Notes: generated from the sequence alone by a model not told the origin. Positions 26,801-36,485 are shown, counted from the stretch's first letter. The stretch: DNA of 64,000 nt from Granulicatella elegans ATCC 700633 (GCF_000162475.2 NZ_KI391971.1:1198911-1262910), one strand, 5' to 3'. Program-made: numbers and translations.

Positions 26801-27556
26801 CTAGTCTCTAACAGCCTCTTCACTCGCTCTTACATATTTACGAACTGTACTCTTATGGAAGAATAACGAGATAAATGCAACTGGAATTGCTACAAAATAC
26901 TTAATAATTTCTACGATAAACGTAATAATTAAAAATGAAAGCAGATGTGATCCAATATCTTTCTTCATTTTCATCTTATAGCTACCAAATAGTCCACGTT
27001 TAACTTTTCCAGTACTATAATCCATGATTTCAGAAGCAGCATATCCAGCACGAATTCCACCATATGGTGTAAAGAACCAGCCTAAAAGTCCACCTTTGAA
27101 ACGACGATAGTCAATATACCAACTATAAGTATAGTTAGAAAGTAGGACATAAATAGGCCAGAAGATTTTTCCCCATAATCCTAACTCATTAAAAGAAGTA
27201 ATATAATTGAATAGTGAAATCAATAAATAACCCGTTATATAAAAACTTAAGTCTTGCTTTGGTGTATCAAAATAGCCACCATGTCCTGAATAAGGAATGA
27301 TTTGAGGATCTAGTTTTGGTTCCTCTTTTGGATATTCTGAAGAAGGTTTGGTTTGAAAGACTAGATTCTTTCTCCATTCAGCTGAAGTCGGATCAACATA
27401 ATCTGAAGAATTTGATTGACCTTTCTTAGGTGGCGCTACATAGTCATCTCTTTTTGGAGGAGCTACGTAATCATCTGTTTTAGGAACTACTACATAGTCC
27501 TTATTATCATTATCAGAATCTTTTTTCCTTTTTGGTGGTGCTACATAATCTGTCAT
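26801..27556 (-). CDS. Membrane protein with N-terminal DYVAPPK repeats, partner of a beta-helix/AAA+ protein
   Basis: The 251-residue protein opens with a cytoplasmic-looking tail of repeated DYVAPPKR-type units (five DYV starts within about 55 residues). After residue 100 come hydrophobic segments: YITGYLLISLFNYITSF, FWPIYVLLSNYTYSWYI and SFLIITFIVEIIKYFVAIPVAFISLFF. A Gly/Trp-rich loop (GLLGWFFTPYGGIRAGY) lies between. I do not recognise the family. It starts one base after the AAA+ gene's stop, so the two are co-translated. The repeats may dock to that partner; this is an inference. Confidence 0.8.
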   Translation of the reverse strand: MTDYVAPPKRKKDSDNDNKDYVVVPKTDDYVAPPKRDDYVAPPKKGQSNSSDYVDPTSAEWRKNLVFQTKPSSEYPKEEPKLDPQIIPYSGHGGYFDTPKQDLSFYITGYLLISLFNYITSFNELGLWGKIFWPIYVLLSNYTYSWYIDYRRFKGGLLGWFFTPYGGIRAGYAASEIMDYSTGKVKRGLFGSYKMKMKKDIGSHLLSFLIITFIVEIIKYFVAIPVAFISLFFHKSTVRKYVRASEEAVRD

Positions 27557-27557
27557 C

Positions 27558-30305
27558 TTATGCCTCCCTCATTTTTTCTAAATCTTCACTTGTAATCGTA
27601 TTAAAATCACTCGACTCATCTTTTGTCACACGGCGAGACATATGTGCCAATAATTTTTGGTTAAAGTTACGAATCCAACGTCCATTACTATAGTCATCAG
27701 TTGTAGCATAAGCTTCCTTCACAGCTGCTCTATAACTTTCTGCATCATATTGATACCCTTGACCTTGTAGGATAAATTCACCAATTTGTGCAATTTCATC
27801 TGGACTATAGTCTTCAAAATCAAATGTCGTAGGAACACGACTCTTCAATCCCGAATTAGATTCTAAAAATTCTGCCATTTCTTTATGATATCCAGCAAAA
27901 ATGACAACCATATCACGTCGATGATCTTCCATAAATTTCAAGATTTCATCAATGGCTTCTTGTCCAAAATTATCACTAGAACCATGTTTTAAAGAATAAG
28001 CTTCATCAATAAATAAAACTCCCCCAAGAGCTGCATGTAAATGTTCTCTTGTTTTGATAGCTGTTTGCCCTTGATATCCGCCAATTAAATCTCCACGAGA
28101 TACTTCAATTAGTTTATTCGTAGCAATTAATCCTTTTTGATACAATAATTCGGCAACAATTCTAGCAACCGTTGTTTTACCTGTACCTGGATTTCCTAAG
28201 AATAATGAGTGTAAAGTCGCAACAGAAGTTGCAAATCCTTCTTGTTCACGTTTACGATTCATTTCAGCTTGAGCAATAAAGTCTTCTACTTGTTCTTTCA
28301 CTTTATGAAGACCAATTAATTGATGTAATTCTTCCCAAGCATCTTTCTTCGTACCATTATCTTGATACTTACCAATCTCAAGAACAGCATCAATATCCGC
28401 ATTTGTAATGAGTGAAATATCTTCGCTTTTCTCAGCAATAACACGAGCAATTAATTGTTTAATAATTTTTTCGTTAAAATTACGAATCCAACGCGCATTA
28501 CTACGATCTAATGAACGATTATATTCCAACGTCACTTTACGTGTGTAGTACTCCACATCTGCAATTTCATAGCTGTTTTTTTGTAGACCTTTAATTCCCA
28601 TTTGAACAATTTGTTCTGGAGTATAGTCTTCAAAATCTAATCGGTTCGGAACACGTGAAGTCAATCCTGGATTAATTTGTAAAAATTGCTCCATTTCTTT
28701 TGTATATCCCGCAAAAATAATCATAATCTCATTTTTGTGGTCTTCCATATATTTAAGAATCGTTGTAATGGCTTCTTTACCTGTATCATTAGTACTCTTC
28801 TTATCTAATGAATAAGCTTCATCGATAAATAGAACTCCTCCACGTGCTTCTTCTAATTTTGCTAATGTTTGAGTTGTTGTTTGGTTCACATATCCAGATA
28901 ATAAATCTGATTCAGAAACTTCCACAAATTTAAAAGTATCTCCAAACAATGCTCCACGCTCAAATAAGATTTTACCCATTAAACGTGCAACAGTTGTTTT
29001 ACCTGTACCCGGATTTCCCATAAACATAGAATGCAATACTAATTGTTGAGGTGGTTCTCCTCTTAAAACACGTTGTTTATTATAATCAACCATTCCAATT
29101 AGTGTATCAATTTCTTTTTTCACAGCTTCTAAACCAACTAGGCTTTGTAATTCTTCATAACTGTCTAATTCTTTAGGAGCATTTTCATCTCCTTCTGCTC
29201 CAATTGCTTTGGTATGACGAACAGATGCATGTAAAATAGAATCTTCATCTGTATCAATATTTAATTCACTCGAACTACCTTGGGCATACATTAATTCTTG
29301 AACATGAATTAAGGAAGATTCCAATCCTTTAATACTCACCTCAAGAGATTTTTCGAATAAAAGTTGTTTCGCAAAAATAGTTGAACAATAGTACAATCTT
29401 AATGGAATACTTGACTTACTTTCACACTGGAATGTGATTATTCCATCAGCAAAGCAATAAGTATTTGGACCTAAATCAAAGTTATCCATAATTTTACAAT
29501 TATTTAAACGAGTAATTGTTGTTCTCAAATCCATTGATTGAACCGTTACATCCGTCAAAGTTACGCCACTTTTCTTTTCAGAATAGATTCCTTGTCCTCT
29601 ATCTGCTTTACCAATAATTCCTGTATCTAATTGGAATGAAGAATTCGTTACCCAAATCATTGGATAACCTTTCAGCATATCTCCACCATAAAATTGGCAA
29701 TTATTAGCTTCTAATCGTGAATCTTTTTGTAAATAAACAGCATTTCCTGAATAGTTCTCACAAACAGTATTTGTAAGTTTCAATTGCGAACCTTCCGAAG
29801 AAATTCTCCATTGGAAAAAGCAATCATTTGCCGTTACAGAACAATTTTTTAGAAAAATAGTTTGATTATTTTCATCACTAACAAAATGTGTTTTACAATT
29901 TTCAAATGTAACAAACGAATCCTCTTTTGCAAAAATTAAATAATTTTCATTATGATCTTCTGTACATTCAAAGACACAATTTTTAAATGTGACAGAACAA
30001 TTTTCGTTAATAATCATTAATGTAGTATTGTTAACATTCGTAAACCAAATGTTTTCAAATACTACGGAAGCTCCACAGTCAAGAGAAATACATCCTTGAA
30101 ATTTATTCGTGAAGTATGATTCTCCATTTTCTTCGTCTAATAATCCTAAAAAAGTAAGATTTTTTGTAATTTCATATGGATTATCCGTTGAAAATTTTAG
30201 GTAATAATCTTTTTGAATTTCCAATACATCGCCTACTTTAGCAGCTGCTATGGCATCATTAAAATCCCATGTATTATCATCATATCCTACTTGATATGTC
30301 GGCAT
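27558..30305 (-). CDS. Beta-helix protein with two CbxX/SpoVK-type AAA+ ATPase domains
   Basis: The 915-residue protein combines parts not usually seen together. Residues 1-370 form a repetitive strand-rich region with recurring F-N/D-C patterns (FKNCVFECTED, FENCKTHFV, LKNCSVTANDCFF), like a right-handed parallel beta-helix. Two AAA+ domains of the CbxX/CfqX/SpoVK/EccA class follow. Walker A GNPGTGKT lies at 430-437 and again at 704-711; Walker B FIDEAY lies at about 493 and 765. Both domains carry VP arginine-finger regions. Such ATPases remodel protein complexes. The membrane partner gene follows directly. Confidence 0.9.
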   Translation of the reverse strand: MPTYQVGYDDNTWDFNDAIAAAKVGDVLEIQKDYYLKFSTDNPYEITKNLTFLGLLDEENGESYFTNKFQGCISLDCGASVVFENIWFTNVNNTTLMIINENCSVTFKNCVFECTEDHNENYLIFAKEDSFVTFENCKTHFVSDENNQTIFLKNCSVTANDCFFQWRISSEGSQLKLTNTVCENYSGNAVYLQKDSRLEANNCQFYGGDMLKGYPMIWVTNSSFQLDTGIIGKADRGQGIYSEKKSGVTLTDVTVQSMDLRTTITRLNNCKIMDNFDLGPNTYCFADGIITFQCESKSSIPLRLYYCSTIFAKQLLFEKSLEVSIKGLESSLIHVQELMYAQGSSSELNIDTDEDSILHASVRHTKAIGAEGDENAPKELDSYEELQSLVGLEAVKKEIDTLIGMVDYNKQRVLRGEPPQQLVLHSMFMGNPGTGKTTVARLMGKILFERGALFGDTFKFVEVSESDLLSGYVNQTTTQTLAKLEEARGGVLFIDEAYSLDKKSTNDTGKEAITTILKYMEDHKNEIMIIFAGYTKEMEQFLQINPGLTSRVPNRLDFEDYTPEQIVQMGIKGLQKNSYEIADVEYYTRKVTLEYNRSLDRSNARWIRNFNEKIIKQLIARVIAEKSEDISLITNADIDAVLEIGKYQDNGTKKDAWEELHQLIGLHKVKEQVEDFIAQAEMNRKREQEGFATSVATLHSLFLGNPGTGKTTVARIVAELLYQKGLIATNKLIEVSRGDLIGGYQGQTAIKTREHLHAALGGVLFIDEAYSLKHGSSDNFGQEAIDEILKFMEDHRRDMVVIFAGYHKEMAEFLESNSGLKSRVPTTFDFEDYSPDEIAQIGEFILQGQGYQYDAESYRAAVKEAYATTDDYSNGRWIRNFNQKLLAHMSRRVTKDESSDFNTITSEDLEKMREA

Positions 30306-30423
30306 TTACTCACCTTCTTTTTTTGTTTCAATCATAATTATTTTACCTGTTTTTCTTCTTCATTGTCAATTTATTATCAGATGTTTTCAGGCTTTTATTT
30401 AGTATTTTAGAAATAAGTACAAA

Positions 30424-30450
30424 CAAAAAAAGACCAAAGTGGCCTTAAAA
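30424..30450 (-). terminator. Weak intrinsic terminator upstream of the AAA+ gene
   Basis: On the minus strand, GGCC and GGTC arms around ACTTT are followed by a T run. It lies after the three-copy repeat array and probably ends transcription from the small gene at 30968. Confidence 0.55.
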
Positions 30451-30458
30451 ATAGAGAA

Positions 30459-30596
30459 GGACTCTTTATAGTAGTATGCGTAAAAGTAGCCGTAAATCGG
30501 CTACTTTTACTAGGAAAAATCAAGACCTTAGGCTTGATTTTTAGCCATGAGACCGCAGGTCTGCTGGCGTCCTTTACTACTATTTCAAAGAGTCCT
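30459..30596 (-). repeat. Structured 3'-UTR repeat, full copy G1 (third of a tandem array)
   Basis: Outer arms AGGACTCTTT and GAAATAGTAGTAAAGG-side pairing enclose three hairpins. P2 is AGACC/GGTCT. P3 is AAAAATCAAG/CTTGATTTTT, where the usual GAG/CTC is AAG/CTT. P4 is GTAAAAGTAGCCG/CGGCTACTTTTAC. It is the copy furthest from the gene at 30968 and has the same orientation as G2 and G3. Confidence 0.82.
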
Positions 30597-30637
30597 ATTC
30601 TTACACGTACCTTCATATCTTTACGTAAAAATGGAGA

Positions 30638-30781
30638 AGGACTTCTTATAGTAGTATGCGTAAAAGTAGCCGGAAAACGGCTACTTTTACAAGGAAAAAT
30701 TGAGACCAAGGCTCAATTTTTAGCCATGAGATTCGCTTCGCGAAGCTGCTGGCGTCCTATACTACTATATCAAGAAGTCCT
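30638..30781 (-). repeat. Structured 3'-UTR repeat, full copy G2 (second of a tandem array)
   Basis: Arms AGGACTTCTT/AAGAAGTCCT close it, extended by ATAGTAGTAT/ATACTACTAT. P3 is AAAAATTGAG/CTCAATTTTT. P4 is nearly the same as in G1. P2 is TTCGC/GCGAA between AGCAG-type and CTCAT flanks. A 41-base spacer with TTTACGTAAA separates it from G1. Confidence 0.82.
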
Positions 30782-30821
30782 CTTCTCATACGTACCTTCA
30801 TTTCCTTACGTAAAAATGGAG

Positions 30822-30962
30822 AAGGACTTCTTATAGTAGTATAAGTACTAGAATCCAAATCGGATTCTAGTACAGGAAAATTTGAGACCTTGGCTCAAAT
30901 TTTAGGAATGAGACACCGTAGGTGGCTGCTTCCGTCCTATACTACTATATCAAGAAGTCCTT
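30822..30962 (-). repeat. Structured 3'-UTR repeat, full copy G3 (first of a tandem array)
   Basis: It begins 6 bases after the stop codon at 30968. Outer arms are as in G2. The P2 closing triplet is GGA/TCC. P3 is AAAATTTGAG/CTCAAATTTT with tip CCAAGGT. P4 is GTACTAGAATCC/GGATTCTAGTAC. G1-G3 account for the 660-base gap between 30305 and 30968. Confidence 0.83.
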
Positions 30963-30967
30963 CGTAA

Positions 30968-31441
30968 TTAAATCTCTGGGTAAATATCTTCCACAGTTTT
31001 CGCTGGGTCAATTACAATGTATAAGTGACCATGTTTTCCAATAGCTGAACTTTGGTATTTATTGTCATTTCCATCTTCATCCACTGGGCTATATGGGAAG
31101 TATACACGATCTGTTGAAACAATCACGTCTGATTTTGGATGATCGCTATCTAAATATAAAATATCCATTAATTCGATATCGCTATATTTTTTAACACGTT
31201 CGAACATTCCTAATTCTAATCCACCTAAGTTAATGTCTTCAGACATTACGTGGTCTGCTTCAGGAAACACTTCAATACGTAATGATTCACATGGATGAAT
31301 TTCTTGGAATTCACTTCCATTAATACGACCAAACGATGTTGTAACTTGTTTGATCCATAAATCTCCAATTAAACGACGGTTAATCGTCCATGTTTCTCCG
31401 TTACGGAATACAAAACGTAATCCTGACATTACTTTTTTCAT
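30968..31441 (-). CDS. Hypothetical protein upstream of the beta-helix/AAA+ unit
   Basis: The 157-residue soluble acidic protein has a strand-rich start (SGLRFVFRNGETWTINRRLIGDLWI) and no signal or membrane segment. GGAGAG lies before its ATG. I do not recognise the family. It is on the same strand as the AAA+ gene, but three repeat copies and a weak terminator separate them, so it is probably its own unit with cca upstream ending separately. Confidence 0.7.
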   Translation of the reverse strand: MKKVMSGLRFVFRNGETWTINRRLIGDLWIKQVTTSFGRINGSEFQEIHPCESLRIEVFPEADHVMSEDINLGGLELGMFERVKKYSDIELMDILYLDSDHPKSDVIVSTDRVYFPYSPVDEDGNDNKYQSSAIGKHGHLYIVIDPAKTVEDIYPEI

Positions 31442-31551
31442 AAAAGTCTCTCCTTTTTATGTATGTTCTCACCCTCATGAACAGTGAAAACACTTTTTTA
31501 TTCTTTACTCTTCGAATTTTACCATTGAACACGAATATTTTCAATGATTAT

Positions 31552-32763
31552 TCACTTTCCACTTCCAAAATGAGTTAGAACATAGGCTTCTAAAATTTCT
31601 GCATCATTTTCAATACTTTGCTCTAAAATCATTTTTTCAACCGTTTTTAATACCTGCCCTATAATAGGACCTTTTTTTTCTAATTTTAAAATACGAATAA
31701 TGTCATGACCATTCAATTGAATATCATTCATTGAACGAATCGGTAAAGACTGATACGTTGCTTCTAAGCCTTTTATGGAGGTACTCTTATTTTGGGCAAT
31801 CAATAATTGCTCCACTTCACTGGCAACTTCATATGAACAATCATAAGCTAAAAAGAAATTCCATTCTTCTTCTTTTCGTGCACGATAAGTTTTATATCCA
31901 ACTAATACATCTCGAATTTGTTCATTAGATGATTTCCATGATTTTAATAAATGAGTCACTTCTTTATCACTCAATTTCAATTCATCTACGAATAAAATCC
32001 AAGCTTGTAAAACGCTCATTTCTTTTATAGGAAATTCTGCTAATTTTAAAAGAATTTCACCTTTTCCATCAAATAATGGACAGGCTTGATATAAGCCCGT
32101 TTCAACAAATAATTTCAATGCATCTTTACGATAAGAACTTTGAATCATTTTTTCAAATTCCACTTTCATTCGTTCTACGGCTACTTTAGATAAATTCATT
32201 TTTAAAAGAGAAATCGCATTTTTCGTATTCTCTTCAATTTGAAATCCTAACTGACCAACAAAACGTACCGCACGAAACATTCGTAATGCATCTTCATTGA
32301 AACGTTCTTTTGCATCTCCAACACAACGTATACATTGACGTTCTAAATCACCAATTCCATCGAAAAAATCTATCAATTGGTCATCAATTCCAATCGCTAA
32401 TGCATTAATCGTGAAATCACGACGTTTTAAATCTTCTTCTAGCGAGCGAACAAAAGTTACCTTATCTGGATGTCTAAAATCCTCATAACCTTCTTCTGTT
32501 CGAAAGGTTGTAACTTCATAACCTTCTTTATGATGAATCACCATTACTGTTCCATGCTCAATTCCTACATCTACTGTATGCGAAAAGATTTCTTTAACTT
32601 CTTGCGGTGTAGCACTTGTGGCAATATCTACATCTGAAATAGGCTTATGAAGGAGCATATCTCTTACTGAACCACCTACAAAATAGGCTTCATATCCTGC
32701 ATCAACTAATTGTTGCATCACAGGTAATGCTTCTAAAAATAATGGTTCTTTCTGAATAGACAT
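31552..32763 (-). CDS. cca: CCA tRNA nucleotidyltransferase
   Basis: It adds the 3'-CCA end to tRNAs. The 403-residue class II enzyme has the nucleotidyltransferase signature GGSVRDMLLHKPISDVDIAT (about 30-49) with the two metal-binding Asp. It also has RRDFTINALAIG, and RMFRAVRFVGQLGF in the neck domain. The C-terminal half is helical. It follows reoY with a 19-base gap and belongs to the ypiA-reoY-cca group. Confidence 0.96.
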   Translation of the reverse strand: MSIQKEPLFLEALPVMQQLVDAGYEAYFVGGSVRDMLLHKPISDVDIATSATPQEVKEIFSHTVDVGIEHGTVMVIHHKEGYEVTTFRTEEGYEDFRHPDKVTFVRSLEEDLKRRDFTINALAIGIDDQLIDFFDGIGDLERQCIRCVGDAKERFNEDALRMFRAVRFVGQLGFQIEENTKNAISLLKMNLSKVAVERMKVEFEKMIQSSYRKDALKLFVETGLYQACPLFDGKGEILLKLAEFPIKEMSVLQAWILFVDELKLSDKEVTHLLKSWKSSNEQIRDVLVGYKTYRARKEEEWNFFLAYDCSYEVASEVEQLLIAQNKSTSIKGLEATYQSLPIRSMNDIQLNGHDIIRILKLEKKGPIIGQVLKTVEKMILEQSIENDAEILEAYVLTHFGSGK

Positions 32764-32782
32764 TCACTCGCCTCTCTTTCTC

Positions 32783-33319
32783 TTACTTTTCTAATTCTTT
32801 CAATTGTTCTGTTAATTTAATAAATAACTCTTGATTCCCTTTTTCCAAAGCTTGATCAATTTGCGTTAAAATTTCTTGTTTTAACACACTTAATTGAATT
32901 TCTGTTAAGGCTTGATGAACTTCTTCATTAGAAGAACTTTCTTCTTCATAAAAAGGATTCTTTTCTAGTATACCAAATTTTACCATCGTTAAGTAAGCAT
33001 CTTCAAATTCCATTTCAATATAACATTCTTCTTTCCAATTCAATCGAATGTCATGAAATGCTTGCTCTGGATTATTAAAACGTGCACCAGATTTGTAAAA
33101 ATAAAATGATTCATCAGGTGCTTTATCTGTCGAAAACCACATTCCTTTTGGAGTACAATCTACTCGTTCTACAAAATGAACTTGCTTTAATAGTAATTCA
33201 TGATTTAATAAATAATTTAAAATCCATAATGCTTCTCTTCTTTTTAGAGCCTGATTGGATACAAACCATGAAATAAAATTTTTCTTATCCTCTAAACTCG
33301 GTTGAAACATCTTCTTCAC
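32783..33319 (-). CDS. reoY: ReoY/YpiB family protein (UPF0302)
   Basis: The 178-residue protein begins with the UPF0302 signature (FISWFVSNQALKRREALWILNYLL). Its acidic C-terminal helix contains LTEIQLSVLKQEILTQIDQAL. In Listeria, ReoY helps ClpCP degrade MurA and so tunes peptidoglycan synthesis; that role is from family knowledge. It lies 3 bases after the TPR gene at 33323, the YpiA equivalent, as in B. subtilis. Two murA-pathway genes (murC, murZ) lie elsewhere in the window. Confidence 0.9.
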   Translation of the reverse strand: MKKMFQPSLEDKKNFISWFVSNQALKRREALWILNYLLNHELLLKQVHFVERVDCTPKGMWFSTDKAPDESFYFYKSGARFNNPEQAFHDIRLNWKEECYIEMEFEDAYLTMVKFGILEKNPFYEEESSSNEEVHQALTEIQLSVLKQEILTQIDQALEKGNQELFIKLTEQLKELEK

Positions 33320-33322
33320 TCC

Positions 33323-34597
33323 TTATGCTTCAATATATTGCTGCAATTCTTGTAAATCTTCATTTAATGGTTCAAGATTTTGACCATGTTCTAACCACTC
33401 TTTAGCTTCTACAGTTCGTCCTTCTTCGCGAAGGAATCTTACATAATCAACAATAAACTCTACTGAATCTTCTAATTCCACACTTGCTTTTTGATAAAAT
33501 TCTAGTGCTTCTTCAAATTCTTCCAGACCTTCTTTGGCTCTTGCCATTAAATAGAAAATTTGCCCATTTTCTAAACCTTCTTCTATTTCCCTTGCTAAAA
33601 TATCTTGAACTTCTTCAAACTCTTCTTGATATAATAATATTTCTGTATAAGCTTGCATAATTTCAAATGATTCAGGGGATAATTCATAAGCTTGTTTTAA
33701 CGCTTCTTGTCCTTTATCCATTTGCCCAATGGATAAATAACTCACACCTAAACTAAAGAATGGCTCTTTCTCATAAGGATAAGTTTCTGTCATTTTGGAT
33801 AAGCTCATAATAGCCTTTAAATACTCATGCTTATACATTTGAATATGACTTACTCCTAGTAAGGCTTCATAATTTTCTTCATCACGAGAGAGTACTTCTT
33901 GATAGATTTTTTCTGCATGATCATAATTTCCTTCTTGAGCATCATGCTTTGCAATACTAATTAATAATTCATTAGAAGCTGATTCTAATCCTTCATCTGA
34001 TACTAGTTCTTGTAAGGGTTCTGTATTCCCAATTTCTAAAGAAGCTTCTACTAATAATTCTCTTGCACGATTTTCTTCTCCAGTTTCTTCATGGGAATTT
34101 TTTAAAAATCTTTCTAAATACTGAACACTTCTTTCTAACGAACCAGACTCAAACAATAAAGTACCTAAATAAAAATCTAAAATAGATTCTTCCGGAGCCA
34201 ACTCTTTTGCGAGTAATAATTTTCTTTCAGCAACATCATAATATCCTTGAGCCTTATATAACTCTGATAAAATCACTAAAACACTTGAATAATTCGGATC
34301 ATCTTCAGGAATATCATATAAAACAGATAATGCTTGATCATACTCTCCTTGATTCACTAAAATTTCTGCTAATAAAATCGTCCAAGCGGATTCTTCAGGT
34401 TCAAATTGAGTTAATAATAAATAAGCCTGTCTTGCTTCATCAAAAAATCCACTACTAGCACTAAATGCAGCTAACTCAATTAATTCCTCTATTTGTTCTT
34501 CTGTAACTTCATTCATAAATTGATGAAAAAGTGAATATACTTTTTCTAATTCTTGTTCTTCTAAAGCATTTTGAATTTGTTCAACAATTGATTTCAT
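33323..34597 (-). CDS. TPR-repeat protein, YpiA-like
   Basis: The 424-residue acidic protein consists almost entirely of tetratricopeptide repeats (for example ALSVLYDIPEDDPNYSSVLVIL, ALLGVSHIQMYKHEYLKAI, LGVSYLSIGQMDKGQEALKQA). No signal peptide or membrane helix is present. TPR domains mediate protein contacts. Position directly before reoY matches YpiA of Bacilli, which has been linked to the ReoM-ReoY-ClpCP control of MurA. It uses its own start with GGAGAG. Confidence 0.88.
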   Translation of the reverse strand: MKSIVEQIQNALEEQELEKVYSLFHQFMNEVTEEQIEELIELAAFSASSGFFDEARQAYLLLTQFEPEESAWTILLAEILVNQGEYDQALSVLYDIPEDDPNYSSVLVILSELYKAQGYYDVAERKLLLAKELAPEESILDFYLGTLLFESGSLERSVQYLERFLKNSHEETGEENRARELLVEASLEIGNTEPLQELVSDEGLESASNELLISIAKHDAQEGNYDHAEKIYQEVLSRDEENYEALLGVSHIQMYKHEYLKAIMSLSKMTETYPYEKEPFFSLGVSYLSIGQMDKGQEALKQAYELSPESFEIMQAYTEILLYQEEFEEVQDILAREIEEGLENGQIFYLMARAKEGLEEFEEALEFYQKASVELEDSVEFIVDYVRFLREEGRTVEAKEWLEHGQNLEPLNEDLQELQQYIEA

Positions 34598-34621
34598 ATT
34601 CTCTCCATTTCTATAGATAAC

Positions 34622-34660
34622 AAAAAAGATGCTATATTGATTTAACTCTAATATAGCACC
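34622..34660 (-). terminator. Intrinsic terminator of hup
   Basis: On the minus strand, GGTGCTATATTAGA and TCAATATAGCATC form a long stem followed by TTTTTT. It separates hup from the TPR gene downstream. Confidence 0.9.
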
Positions 34661-34700
34661 TTTATGAAATAGTTTCTATGAAAATGTCATAATAAACTGA

Positions 34701-34979
34701 TTAGTTTTTTACAGCATCTTTCAAAGCTTTACCTGCTTTGAATGCAGGAACTTTGCTAGCTTCGATTTGGATTTCTTCACCTGATTGAGGGTTACGTCCT
34801 TTACGAGCAGCACGTTCACGTACTTCAAAGTTACCAAATCCGATAACTTGTACTTTTTCACCTGCTTGTAATGCTTCTTGAATTGTTTCGAATAATGCAT
34901 CAACTGCTGCTGAAACATCTTTCTTTGTCAATTGCGTTTTTTTAGCTACGCGATCTACTAATTCTGCTTTATTTGCCAT
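34701..34979 (-). CDS. hup: DNA-binding protein HU
   Basis: HU is the main nucleoid protein. The 92-residue length and the segments [51 protein letters not shown] and [14 protein letters not shown] are those of HU, with the DNA-gripping arm containing RNPQ. The start MANKAE at 34979 has GGAGGTG upstream. Eight upstream in-frame codons overlap that site and are excluded. A good promoter lies at 35070-35098. Confidence 0.98.
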   Translation of the reverse strand: MANKAELVDRVAKKTQLTKKDVSAAVDALFETIQEALQAGEKVQVIGFGNFEVRERAARKGRNPQSGEEIQIEASKVPAFKAGKALKDAVKN

Positions 34980-35017
34980 GTTAGATTCACCTCCATCACA
35001 CAAGAAAATAATTCAGT

Positions 35018-35040
35018 AGTTATTGAGTGGTCCAATAACT
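35018..35040 (-). other. Leader hairpin in hup 5'-UTR
   Basis: AGTTATTG and CAATAACT pair around a seven-base loop in the RNA leader between promoter and ribosome site. It may stabilise this abundant mRNA; no T run follows, so it is not a terminator. Confidence 0.5.
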
Positions 35041-35069
35041 CTGGAAACCTTACTGTTGATTTCTAAACA

Positions 35070-35098
35070 AGTATACCATTTGATTGGCGGACTTTCAA
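35070..35098 (-). promoter_or_regulatory. Sigma-A promoter of hup
   Basis: On the minus strand, TTGAAA (35093-35098), a 17-base spacer and TATACT (35070-35075) precede hup by about 90 bases. Confidence 0.75.
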
Positions 35099-35117
35099 CG
35101 AATTATACACGATTTTA

Positions 35118-36431
35118 TCATTTTCTTTGTCGAACAATCATATGAATTGGTGTTCCTTCGAAACCAAAGGCTGAACGAATTCGATTTTCTAAGAAACGTT
35201 CGTATGAGAAGTGCATTAATTCCACATCATTAACAAAAACAACAAATGTTGGTGGTTGAATGGCCACTTGTGTCATATAATAAATCTTCAATCGATTTCC
35301 CTTATCTGTTGGTGTTGGATTCATTGCAATAGCATCCATTAATACATCATTTAAAATTGATGATGAAATACGTTTAGAACGAACTTCATGAATTTCTTTT
35401 AATAATGGGGCAATTTTTACCAATCTTTGTTTTGTTTTAGCTGAAACGAATAAAATTGGTGCATAAGATAAGTATAGGAACTCTTTACGAATATTTTGTT
35501 CGAATTCTTTAAACGTAGAATTATCTTTTTCTAAAGTATCCCATTTATTCACTAAAATGATAACACCTTTTCCGGCTTCATGGGCATACCCTGCAATTTT
35601 CTTATCTTGTTCTTGAATTCCTTCTTCCGCATTCAAGACAACACAAACAATGTCACTACGTTCAATAGCTCTTAATGCACGTAAAACACTATACTTTTCA
35701 GTAGATTCGAAAACACGTCCTTTTTTACGAATACCAGCTGTATCAATCATTTTAAAGATAGTACCTTCTTCATCCGTAAAACTGGTATCAATCGCATCAC
35801 GAGTTGTACCAGCAACATTTGATACAATCACACGTTCTTCTCCTAGCATTGCATTCACTAAACTTGATTTTCCTACATTCGGACGACCGATAAAGCTAAA
35901 ACGAATCACATCTGTATCATCTTCTTGATCATCATGTTCAGGAAATGCTTTTACAGCTGCATCTAATAAATCTCCAAGACCTAAACCATGACTTCCTGAA
36001 ATTGGAAATGGTTCTCCAAAACCTAATGCGTAAAAATCAAATATATCTGATCTTAATTCTGGATTATCTACCTTATTTACAGCTAATAATACAGGTTTAT
36101 TTGTACGGTAAAGCATTTTTGCAATATGCTCATCCGTTGATGTTACACCTTCTTTTACACTTGTTAAGAAAATAATCACATCTGCTTCTTCCATTGCAAT
36201 TTCAGCTTGCATACGAATATTTGACATGAATGGCTCATCTGTAATATCAATACCACCTGTATCAATAATATGAAATTGATGTCCTAACCATTCACCTTCA
36301 GAATAAATTCTATCTCTCGTTACTCCAGCAATATCTTCTACAATCGAAATTCTTTCACCAACAACTCGGTTGAAAATGGTAGATTTACCAACGTTTGGAC
36401 GACCTACAATCGCAATAACTGGTGTTGACAT
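35118..36431 (-). CDS. der: GTPase Der (EngA)
   Basis: Der is a double GTPase needed for 50S ribosome assembly. The 437-residue protein has two G domains: [15 protein letters not shown] and NKVD in the first (about 10-125), then [15 protein letters not shown] and NKWD in the second (about 178-300). A C-terminal KH-like domain ends in basic residues. The ATG at 36431 follows AAGGAGG; a TTG one codon earlier is less likely. It lies between rpsA and hup, the usual order. Confidence 0.98.
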   Translation of the reverse strand: MSTPVIAIVGRPNVGKSTIFNRVVGERISIVEDIAGVTRDRIYSEGEWLGHQFHIIDTGGIDITDEPFMSNIRMQAEIAMEEADVIIFLTSVKEGVTSTDEHIAKMLYRTNKPVLLAVNKVDNPELRSDIFDFYALGFGEPFPISGSHGLGLGDLLDAAVKAFPEHDDQEDDTDVIRFSFIGRPNVGKSSLVNAMLGEERVIVSNVAGTTRDAIDTSFTDEEGTIFKMIDTAGIRKKGRVFESTEKYSVLRALRAIERSDIVCVVLNAEEGIQEQDKKIAGYAHEAGKGVIILVNKWDTLEKDNSTFKEFEQNIRKEFLYLSYAPILFVSAKTKQRLVKIAPLLKEIHEVRSKRISSSILNDVLMDAIAMNPTPTDKGNRLKIYYMTQVAIQPPTFVVFVNDVELMHFSYERFLENRIRSAFGFEGTPIHMIVRQRK

Positions 36432-36449
36432 CAAAATTCCTCCTTTCTC

Positions 36450-36485
36450 AAAAAATGAGGCTGGGAGTTTTTCCCAACCTCACCC
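36450..36485 (-). terminator. Intrinsic terminator of rpsA
   Basis: GAGGTTGGGA and TCCCAGCCTC pair on the minus strand around AAAAC, followed by TTTTTT. It lies 17 bases after the rpsA stop and close to the der ribosome site. Confidence 0.9.

Noticed and set aside
30459-30962. Three evenly spaced repeats that look like a CRISPR-type array
   Set aside because: Units are about 140 bases, internally structured, with variable stems and no cas genes nearby. They belong to the intergenic element family.
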